DNA from: Candidatus Hestiella acidicharens
Lineage (GTDB): Archaea > Thermoproteota > Thermoprotei_A > Sulfolobales > Acidilobaceae
NCBI GenBank assembly: GCA_015523575.1
Contig: WAJZ01000123.1
Span: forward strand, 1-6,844
DNA: 6,844 nt
Direction: 5' to 3'
Of the stretch, positions 1 to 5,476 are shown in pieces (positions within the stretch are counted from its first letter, which is position 1; every line of letters starts with the position of its first letter). The position numbers and the translations under genes were made by a program. Below the pieces are notes generated by a model that was not told the origin of the DNA, made no database searches, and was given only the letters and a program-made list of their open reading frames with translations.

Positions 1-51
1 CAAATAAGCAATACTATTTATATGTGATTAATACTTGCATGTAGAAATATT

Positions 52-60
52 TTTATATAA
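52..60 (+). promoter_or_regulatory. Putative TATA box of the cydA-cydA' operon
   Basis: The sequence TTTATATAA is a good archaeal TATA element. A start site about 25 bases downstream of its centre would fall near position 81-83, giving a leader of only about 10 bases before the ATG at 94. The purine-rich bases just upstream (43-46, GAAA) could serve as a BRE. A second TATA-like stretch lies at 17-24. The weak ribosome binding site AGGT (83-86) lies 7 bases before the ATG. The assignment rests on sequence and spacing only. Confidence 0.5.
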
Positions 61-93
61 CTCTTTTTTTAAATATAACCTTAGGTAATAGAC

Positions 94-1761
94 ATGGTAA
101 ATCCAATAGCCCAGTGGGTGGACTTTGGTCATTTTGGTATAAGGTCTTTAACGATAATAGGAATGGGTGTTCATTGGGGCATACTGCAATATGTTCTCGG
201 TTTACCTTTCGCAGCCTTCATAGCACAGCTAATATATCTAAAAAAGAAGGATAAGCACTATTTAAAAATAGCAAGAACACTAATCAAAGCAACAGCAATA
301 GTCTTCGCTGTAGGCGCCGCTACAGGAACCCTAGTCGAATTTGGATTAATAGTTGTATGGCCAAGGGTTCTTACTGCTGTTGGACAATGGCTATACTTCT
401 CTATGTACTCAGAGGTTTTCGCTTTCATAATGGAGGTCTTAATAATATACCTCCTTTATTGGGCTTGGAATAAGATAGGTGACGTACCAAGGGCGATACT
501 AACGTTTTTCGCTTTCATAGGTCCTTGGTACTCTGGTGCAATGATACTAGCAGTAAATGCATATATGCAAGTTCCAACGGGTTTATTGCCAGACTATAAT
601 GCTACAACTGGCCAATGGCTTTATTCACTTGGATATCCTAAAATACTTTTAGACGTACCAAAGCAGTATGTCTCATTGCTAAACATAACTACCCTCCAAT
701 CTCTAGGGATGACAATAAAAGATCCAACAACAAATGGGGTTTTGGTTTACATGCCTTCGAAAATAATTAATAGACTGACATATGAAGCATTAAATGGCTA
801 CACTGTTAACCAAAGTATATTGAAAGCTGTATTAAAAACAAGCTACCAGCACAACCCAGCAATTTTAAGCACACCAGTTCTCGCAATAGTAAATGGAATT
901 ATGACAGCGACTGTAAGGCATTGGGGATATATGACGATTCTATTCGAATCCCCAGACTACGCTTCCACTTTTCTCCATTCTATTGGAGCAGGACTTGTCG
1001 TTAGCGGCTTTACTATGATGGCTGGGTATGGGCTTAGGTACATAAAGGCGAAAGATCCAGACTATAAGAAATATCTAGAGAAAGGGTTTAAGTTTTCAAC
1101 TATATTTTCATTAATACTCATAGCGTATGAAGGTTTTATTGCAGGTGACCAGCAAGCTAGGGTAATATTTAGGTACCAGCCCGAGAAGTTTGCTGCTGTA
1201 GAAGGTACCCTTAAAGGTTTCAATTCCGTATCAAAGATGTTGCACTTCGAAAAGATGGAGGCTTACCTTGAATACCTCAACCCGAAGGCACATTTACCAC
1301 AATACTCGCAGATACCAAAGCTTTGGGGACAACTTGGGCCTTATGGGGTTGGAGTTAATAATTACAGACCTCCATTATTGGTAGACTGGACATATTTTGC
1401 TATGGTCATCTCTGGCTTCGCAATCGGAATCTTTGCAATAATCGTTACACTTTACATAATAGCGAGAAAAACAGATCTGCTCACAAAAGGAGGACATAAG
1501 GTATGGATCTACCTTACTATACCAGCAGTAATTCTAGCCCACTTTGCAAGTTTTATGGGCTGGGCCACGACAGAAATTGGTAGGCTACCGTGGGTAGTGT
1601 ATGGTGTTATGACAATAAATACTGCAGCCTCTATAAACACGCCTCCATTGTGGGTTGATGTTGTAGGCAACATATTCTTCTTCTTAATTGCGGGGGGTGT
1701 TATGTATATGGCGTATAGGTTCCTATGGAAGCCAAGTAAGATAGAAAGGATTGAGGTGTGA
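94..1761 (+). CDS. cydA: Cytochrome bd-type oxygen reductase subunit I (CydA of an archaeal CydAA' enzyme)
   Basis: Integral membrane oxidase subunit that takes electrons from quinol and reduces oxygen to water. The 555 residues contain about nine hydrophobic helices (near 18-44, 63-89, 99-125, 132-157, 294-318, 333-351, 432-456, 470-493 and 521-547). Residues matching the E. coli CydA functional set are visible: His27 (His19), Glu107 and Glu114 (Glu99/Glu107 pair, here seven apart), His295 (His186) and Met437 (Met393) for haem b558, and Glu494 in GWATTEIGRLPW, the GRQPW motif with Gln changed to Leu. The Q-loop keeps QPEK...E, with Lys365 and Glu370 at the spacing of E. coli Lys252/Glu257. 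An extra loop of about 105 residues separates MQVPTG (158-163) from His295. The next gene is a paralogue and no cydB is seen, which fits the CydAA' type. The CydAA' of Caldivirga maquilingensis is known to be an active quinol oxidase containing only b haems. The family is clear; haem type and electron donor here are inferred. Confidence 0.93.
   Translation: MVNPIAQWVDFGHFGIRSLTIIGMGVHWGILQYVLGLPFAAFIAQLIYLKKKDKHYLKIARTLIKATAIVFAVGAATGTLVEFGLIVVWPRVLTAVGQWLYFSMYSEVFAFIMEVLIIYLLYWAWNKIGDVPRAILTFFAFIGPWYSGAMILAVNAYMQVPTGLLPDYNATTGQWLYSLGYPKILLDVPKQYVSLLNITTLQSLGMTIKDPTTNGVLVYMPSKIINRLTYEALNGYTVNQSILKAVLKTSYQHNPAILSTPVLAIVNGIMTATVRHWGYMTILFESPDYASTFLHSIGAGLVVSGFTMMAGYGLRYIKAKDPDYKKYLEKGFKFSTIFSLILIAYEGFIAGDQQARVIFRYQPEKFAAVEGTLKGFNSVSKMLHFEKMEAYLEYLNPKAHLPQYSQIPKLWGQLGPYGVGVNNYRPPLLVDWTYFAMVISGFAIGIFAIIVTLYIIARKTDLLTKGGHKVWIYLTIPAVILAHFASFMGWATTEIGRLPWVVYGVMTINTAASINTPPLWVDVVGNIFFFLIAGGVMYMAYRFLWKPSKIERIEV
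1754..1759 (+). promoter_or_regulatory. Ribosome binding site that fixes the cydA' start
   Basis: GAGGTG overlaps the last codons of cydA and lies 6 bases before the ATG at 1766. This is ideal archaeal spacing. It would lie inside the coding sequence if the in-frame TTG at 1751 were used, so it argues for the ATG at 1766. Confidence 0.75.
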
Positions 1762-1765
1762 TGCC

Positions 1766-2959
1766 ATGGTCCTTAGTTCTCTCTTTTGGCTCTCATTCAA
1801 CTTTGGAATACACATTGTACTCGTCAACATAGTCCTAGGTCTCTCTATAATAGTTCCACTACTTAAGTATATAGGCTCGAAGAAAAAAGACAAGGACATG
1901 CTAGACCTTTCAAGAAAGTTAATGAGATGGATAGCAATAACATATGGAATCGGCGGAGTCTTTGGAACCGCCTTTACAGTATTTCTCTTCTCATACTATC
2001 CACTATTCATATTCTCTGCGGGTGACCTCACGGTAGACATATTTGGAATAGCAATATTCTTCATTATACTCAACTTCTTCTCAATAACTGCATATTGGTA
2101 TGGCTGGGATCATTGGAGCGAAAGAACCCATAATATAATAGGAATACTCCTCGCTGGATCAGCAATAATGATACCATTTGGGTTCAGGGGTATCTTTGCA
2201 TTCCTAAATGAACCAACAGGGCTAGAATTTGCAAACGGTCACCCATACATAAACGAAGTTTTAGCATATAGTAACCCAACATTTTGGCCGCTCTTCTTCA
2301 AGACGATCGATGGGGCACTAATAACAGCAATGCTTGCAACAATTGCAGGATTCGGGGTAGCATACCTACGAAACAAAGAGAATAGAATTTATTTCCAGAA
2401 ATCCCTACAATACTTCCTCTTCCCGTCGTTTATAGGATTGCTAATAATGATACCCCTTGGATTTTGGTACCTAGAAAGCCTTGCTAACATACCTTACAAG
2501 TTCAACAGCATAATGGAAGGGCTGGGATGGACTATTGGGAATGCTGACCCAGCATTAAACATGAGCTGGCTCTTTGTCCTTTCTTTAATATTTACAACGA
2601 TACAAATACTCTCAATCCTGTTTATATTATATAAGGGTACCAAAGGAGAATTAGTAACTAAAGGAACTGCTGCATCTTCGTTACTTGCAGGCATATTTGC
2701 TGCTGGAACGGTAGAGGCAATGGAGCAGCTAAACGCCTTTAGCCAATTCCCTAGGTTTATAGCTGCCCTAGGAAGCCAACAAATATCTAGGCTACCGGCA
2801 CCTTGGAATAAAGTACTGCTAACAGGATTAAGCCTGGAAAGCTATAACCACTTAGCTGCCGCTCTCTATGCACAAATATTTACATCGATCATGATGGGCA
2901 TAATGATAGTTGTACTCATCGTATTCATTTACATTATCTTCTTTAAACACAAAAAATAG
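1766..2959 (+). CDS. cydA': CydA' - diverged CydA paralogue, partner subunit of the archaeal bd-type oxidase
   Basis: A 397-residue membrane protein clearly homologous to the upstream CydA but degenerate at the functional sites. It keeps the first-helix histidine (His16 in FNFGIH) and the FLNEPTG segment, which parallels CydA's YMQVPTG. The two helix-3 glutamates are replaced (Ala96 or a neighbour, and Asn103), the haem b558 histidine is Lys179 (FFKTIDG), and no methionine stands at the second b558 ligand position. The Q-loop QPxK...E is absent. Only a distorted SRLPAPW (341-347) recalls the GRxPW motif. This suits a structural partner that replaces CydB in a CydAA' heterodimer, with haem and quinol chemistry confined to CydA. 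The chosen ATG lies four bases after the cydA stop and has a strong ribosome binding site; an in-frame TTG at 1751 would add five residues. Homology and pairing are solid; the exact role is inferred. Confidence 0.87.
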   Translation: MVLSSLFWLSFNFGIHIVLVNIVLGLSIIVPLLKYIGSKKKDKDMLDLSRKLMRWIAITYGIGGVFGTAFTVFLFSYYPLFIFSAGDLTVDIFGIAIFFIILNFFSITAYWYGWDHWSERTHNIIGILLAGSAIMIPFGFRGIFAFLNEPTGLEFANGHPYINEVLAYSNPTFWPLFFKTIDGALITAMLATIAGFGVAYLRNKENRIYFQKSLQYFLFPSFIGLLIMIPLGFWYLESLANIPYKFNSIMEGLGWTIGNADPALNMSWLFVLSLIFTTIQILSILFILYKGTKGELVTKGTAASSLLAGIFAAGTVEAMEQLNAFSQFPRFIAALGSQQISRLPAPWNKVLLTGLSLESYNHLAAALYAQIFTSIMMGIMIVVLIVFIYIIFFKHKK

Positions 2960-2989
2960 TTTTTTTAATCCCTCTTTCTACAGTTTTTT
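2960..2989 (+). terminator. Oligo-T terminator region after cydA'
   Basis: Seven Ts (2960-2966) directly follow the cydA' stop codon, and six more Ts follow at 2984-2989. Runs of T on the coding strand are the usual intrinsic termination signal in archaea. No strong stem precedes them, and none is needed. This separates the oxidase genes from rpl24e. Confidence 0.6.
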
Positions 2990-2990
2990 C

Positions 2991-2994
2991 GGAG
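2991..2994 (+). promoter_or_regulatory. Ribosome binding site of rpl24e
   Basis: GGAG lies 6 bases upstream of the ATG at 3001. A promoter for this gene must overlap the end of cydA' or the T-runs; TTTAAA at 2942-2947 and the T/A stretch at 2960-2968 are weak TATA candidates, and neither is convincing. Confidence 0.5.
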
Positions 2995-3000
2995 ATAAAG

Positions 3001-3186
3001 ATGCCAAAGGAAATGACTTGTAGCTTTTGTGGAAGAAAAATAGAGCCCGGAACAGGAAGGATGTATATAGGGCCCAGGGGAGAAGTCCTTTGGTTCTGCA
3101 GCAGTAAATGCTATAAAAATGCGCTAAAACTAAAGAGGAAAGCAAGAAACCTGAAATGGACTAAAAGAAAAATGTTGTTGAAGTAA
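3001..3186 (+). CDS. rpl24e: Large ribosomal subunit protein eL24 (L24e)
   Basis: Small protein of the 50S subunit, shared by archaea and eukaryotes. The 61 residues are the usual archaeal length and comprise the zinc-binding domain with a basic tail. The four zinc ligands are Cys7 and Cys10 (CSFC) and Cys33 and Cys37 (CSSKC). The family signature between them is intact, with GRKIEPGTG, MYIGPRGE and WFCSSKC readable in order. The C-terminal third is rich in lysine and arginine, as expected for an rRNA contact. The start is ATG with GGAG 6 bases upstream. It lies between the oxidase genes and the proteasome/exosome cluster, on the same strand as both. No T-run follows it, so some read-through into psmA is possible. 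Confidence 0.95.
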   Translation: MPKEMTCSFCGRKIEPGTGRMYIGPRGEVLWFCSSKCYKNALKLKRKARNLKWTKRKMLLK

Positions 3187-3200
3187 CTATTAACAGAAGC

Positions 3201-3210
3201 ATTTAAATTT
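3201..3210 (+). promoter_or_regulatory. Putative TATA box for the psmA-exosome superoperon
   Basis: ATTTAAATTT lies in the 54-base gap between rpl24e and psmA. A start site about 25 bases beyond its centre would be near 3230-3232. That leaves a leader of about 9-11 bases carrying GGTG (3231-3234) before the ATG at 3241. The same start site would almost coincide with an in-frame GTG at 3232, so a leaderless alternative start is also possible. Confidence 0.5.
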
Positions 3211-3240
3211 GCTAGCATAACTCTAATTTTGGTGTTTAGG

Positions 3241-4011
3241 ATGGCATTAGCTGCACCTCCATCAGCATATGATAGGGCAATTACAATATTTTCACCTGAC
3301 GGTGAATTATATCAAGTAAGGTATGCATTTGAAGCGGTAAAAAAGGGTTGGACAACGCTAGGAATAACGACCAAAGAAGGTGTAGTTCTAGCTGCTGAAA
3401 AAAGAAAGATGCTTCCACTGCTTGACCTTGAAGGTGTGGAAAAGATATATAAAATAGATAACCATATAGGCGTTACATTCGCTGGTATGGGGAGCGATGG
3501 AAGGGTATTAATAGACTATGCAAGGCAACTCTCAATAAAGCATAGATTAATCTATGGGGAATCCCCTTCGGTTGAATACATAACGAAGTCAGTTGCCGAT
3601 ATAAAGCAGGCATACACGCAACATGGTGGCTTTAGACCTTTTGGTGTAGCACTAATATTTGGTGGGGTTGACGACGATAATACTGTGAAGCTCTTCAGAA
3701 CTGAACCAGGTGGACAATACTTTTCTTATTACGCAGTCGCAATAGGCCTTGGTGGAGATATCGCGAACACATATATGGAAAAGGAGTATAAGAAAGATAT
3801 GAGGCTTGAAAATGCCATAGAGCTAGCCGTAAAGGCACTCTTTAAGAGCAGAGCTGCAACTAGTGATGAGAAGAAGGAAGAGCTAATAAAATACTTTGAC
3901 CAAAGTGTTGAAATAGTTTATATCAGCGTTAAAGAAAAGATGTACACAAAAGTAAGCAGAGATGAGATAGCCAATATGGTGAACAAATATAAAGATGAGC
4001 TCCTAGCCTGA
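3241..4011 (+). CDS. psmA: 20S proteasome alpha subunit
   Basis: Forms the seven-membered outer rings of the 20S proteasome, which gate substrate entry and dock the PAN or Cdc48 ATPases. The 256-residue product opens with the hallmark YDRAITIFSPDG (10-21) followed by LYQVRYAFEAVKKG (23-36). Other family blocks are DGRVLIDYAR, the KQAYTQHGGFRPFGVAL stretch and GGQYFSYYAVAIG. Lys68 corresponds to Thermoplasma Lys66, the residue that contacts the ATPase C-terminal tails. The positions equivalent to Thermoplasma Glu25 and Arg28 are Arg27 and Phe30. The ATG at 3241 is chosen because it leaves nine residues before YDR, close to family length, and has GGTG six bases upstream. In-frame TTG (3229) and GTG (3232) codons would add four or three residues. 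It is an alpha rather than beta subunit because the N-terminal gate extension is present and no propeptide with catalytic threonine is seen. Confidence 0.96.
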   Translation: MALAAPPSAYDRAITIFSPDGELYQVRYAFEAVKKGWTTLGITTKEGVVLAAEKRKMLPLLDLEGVEKIYKIDNHIGVTFAGMGSDGRVLIDYARQLSIKHRLIYGESPSVEYITKSVADIKQAYTQHGGFRPFGVALIFGGVDDDNTVKLFRTEPGGQYFSYYAVAIGLGGDIANTYMEKEYKKDMRLENAIELAVKALFKSRAATSDEKKEELIKYFDQSVEIVYISVKEKMYTKVSRDEIANMVNKYKDELLA

Positions 4012-4018
4012 GTGAGCG

Positions 4019-4030
4019 TAATAATTTTTA
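4019..4030 (+). promoter_or_regulatory. Possible internal promoter between psmA and SBDS
   Basis: The 56-base gap after psmA holds an A/T-rich stretch (TAATAATTTTTA) about 40 bases before the SBDS start codon. It could be a TATA element giving a start site near 4050, or its T-run could cause weak termination of psmA mRNA. Downstream at 4040-4055 is an imperfect dyad with GTTC and GAAC arms. The evidence is composition and spacing only. Confidence 0.25.
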
Positions 4031-4055
4031 GCAAGCCAAGTTCTCAAATTGGAAC

Positions 4056-4077
4056 GGTGGTAAAAAGGTGGTAAAAA
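4056..4077 (+). repeat. Perfect 11-bp tandem duplication at the SBDS translation start
   Basis: GGTGGTAAAAA occurs twice back to back (4056-4066 and 4067-4077). The second copy contains the GTG start codon (4068-4070). The first copy places GGTGG 7 bases upstream, where it can act as ribosome binding site. The first copy also contains an out-of-frame GTG (4057) that would run into a stop after five codons. Confidence 0.9.
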
Positions 4078-4772
4078 AACAAGACTACATAGTTGCGTGG
4101 ATAGAAATAAAAGGACAAAGGTTTGAAATACCGGTTAAGCCGAACCTTGTATTTAAGTTTAAAAACGGAGAAAGTGTAAGTATATCAGAGGTACTTTGGT
4201 CCGACACAATCTTTAAGGATATAAGAAAAGGGTTGAAAGCGGGTCCCGAGGCGTTAAGAAGGGCTTTTGGTACTGATGATATAGAGAAAATCTCTGAAAA
4301 GATCATAAAGGAGGGACAGATACAGCTGACAGAAGAGGAAAGAAAGAAGCTTATCGAAACTAAAAAAAGGCAGATAATAAACTATATAGTTAAGAACACT
4401 ATAGATCCTAAATCAGGTAAACCAATACCAGAGCAGAGGATTGAATCAGCTCTCGACCAGCTGAGATTTAGCGTGGATCCCTTTAAAAGCGCTGAAACCC
4501 AAGCGTTAGAAGCAGTAAAAAAGATTTCAATACTCATGCCAATAAAGGTTGCAAAGGCCTTATTAGAAATAGAGATACCTGCTAGTTACGCACCAAGGGC
4601 TTATAGAGAACTTCAAAAAGCCGGTGAATTGAAAAAAACTACCTGGAAAAGCGATGGGAGTTTGAAAGCAGAAGTAGAAATACCGGCTGGGGCACAGGTT
4701 GAAGTAATAAATAGGATCCAATCTATCTCTAAAGGGCAGGCAATAATTTCAGTAAAGGTGAGTTTGCATTGA
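4068..4772 (+). CDS. sbds: SBDS/Sdo1-family ribosome maturation protein
   Basis: Archaeal orthologue of the Shwachman-Bodian-Diamond syndrome protein. In eukaryotes this works with EFL1 to release eIF6 from the 60S subunit; archaeal members are thought to act in large-subunit maturation. The 234 residues have normal family length and the three-domain layout: an N-terminal FYSH domain (about 1-90, with RFEIPVKP at 18-25 and SDTIFKDIRKGLKA at 45-58), a helical middle domain (about 91-165, with KRQIINYIVKNTIDPKSGKP and the VDPFKS segment), and a C-terminal ferredoxin-like domain (about 166-234). The start is GTG; the frame is open from 4032 but offers no earlier start codon, and GGTGG lies 7 bases upstream within a tandem repeat. 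The stop overlaps the rrp4 start as TTGA. Its place before exosome genes is the classic archaeal arrangement. Confidence 0.95.
   Translation: MVKKQDYIVAWIEIKGQRFEIPVKPNLVFKFKNGESVSISEVLWSDTIFKDIRKGLKAGPEALRRAFGTDDIEKISEKIIKEGQIQLTEEERKKLIETKKRQIINYIVKNTIDPKSGKPIPEQRIESALDQLRFSVDPFKSAETQALEAVKKISILMPIKVAKALLEIEIPASYAPRAYRELQKAGELKKTTWKSDGSLKAEVEIPAGAQVEVINRIQSISKGQAIISVKVSLH
4757..4761 (+). promoter_or_regulatory. Ribosome binding site that supports the TTG start of rrp4
   Basis: GGTGA lies within the end of SBDS, 7 bases before the TTG at 4769. It is a full match to the core archaeal consensus. With the TTGA stop/start overlap it makes the non-ATG start credible; the first in-frame ATG is more than 30 codons further in and would remove the N-terminal domain. 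Confidence 0.8.
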
Positions 4773-5467
4773 GCTCAAATAAAAGGATCGTTGTCCCTGG
4801 TGAAGTGATAGAAGGCATTACTCCAAGCGTTCAGGAATTCTACGTATTTAACTATGGAGATACAACAAGGGCATCGATGATAGGGGTACTAGATATAAAA
4901 CAAGATGGACAAATCAATTTCTCACCAATAAATGGCATCTACATGCCAAGAGAAGGCGATGTAGTAATAGGCCTGGTTACATCTCACGGTGTTTCCAATT
5001 GGTTCTTAGACATAAACTCCCCTTACCAAGCAATCCTTAGTGTACAGGATTTCTTTGGCGTAAGACAAAATAGCCAAGCTCCAGAAGATCCGTTTAGATA
5101 CCTTCAGATAGGAGAGTTTGTAAAGGCAAAAATAGTAGCCTTTGATAGGATTAGAAATCCTCTGCTAACAGTCCAAGACAAAGGGCTTGGAAAGATAGTC
5201 GAAGGGAGTGTAATCATTATACATCCAACTAAAGTTGCGAGGGTCATAGGCAAGAAGGGTTCCATGATTGAAACCCTTAAAGCGACAACAGGTTGTGAAT
5301 ATTTTGTTGCAGTTAATGGGGCAATCCACATTAAATGTGGTAATAAAGACTTGGAAGCAATAGCAGAAACAGCAATAGAAACTATTGAGAAACAAGCTCA
5401 TACAAGTGGATTAACTGAAAGGATAAAGAAATTTATTGAAGAGGAAAGAAAAATAAGAGGAGTGTGA
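4769..5467 (+). CDS. rrp4: Exosome complex RNA-binding cap protein Rrp4
   Basis: Three copies of Rrp4 (or the alternative Csl4) form the cap on the archaeal exosome ring and guide RNA into the central channel. The 232 residues show the expected order: an N-terminal domain starting with IVVPGEVI (about 1-55), an S1 domain (about 60-145, with PREGDVVIGLVT and LQIGEFVKAKI), and a KH domain (about 148-215) with the GxxG loop GKKG at 161-164. The C-terminus is a charged helix. The KH domain identifies it as Rrp4 rather than Csl4, which has a zinc ribbon instead. The start is TTG, overlapping the SBDS stop (TTGA), with GGTGA 7 bases upstream, which suggests translational coupling. The stop lies nine bases before the rrp41 ATG. 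It is slightly shorter than the Sulfolobus protein and otherwise ordinary. Confidence 0.95.
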   Translation: MSSNKRIVVPGEVIEGITPSVQEFYVFNYGDTTRASMIGVLDIKQDGQINFSPINGIYMPREGDVVIGLVTSHGVSNWFLDINSPYQAILSVQDFFGVRQNSQAPEDPFRYLQIGEFVKAKIVAFDRIRNPLLTVQDKGLGKIVEGSVIIIHPTKVARVIGKKGSMIETLKATTGCEYFVAVNGAIHIKCGNKDLEAIAETAIETIEKQAHTSGLTERIKKFIEEERKIRGV

Positions 5468-5476
5468 TAAATATTG

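Noticed and set aside
15..25. Possible divergent TATA box on the minus strand (ATATAAATAG)
   Set aside because: Any gene it served would lie outside the window, and A/T-rich upstream DNA gives such matches easily.
2494..2694. Antisense open frame of 66 codons inside cydA'
   Set aside because: It lies wholly within a well-supported gene, has no recognisable motif and no ribosome binding site context, and its composition follows the opposite strand's codons.
4085..4306. Antisense open frame of 73 codons inside SBDS
   Set aside because: Shadow of a conserved gene with no supporting signals.
5104..5401. Two overlapping antisense open frames inside rrp4
   Set aside because: They overlap each other in different frames and both lie within the S1/KH coding region of rrp4; neither resembles a protein family.
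5474..5476. TTG start one codon before the rrp41 ATG
   Set aside because: ATG directly follows and is the stronger start; the extra residue has no family support, although spacing from GTGAT does not exclude it.
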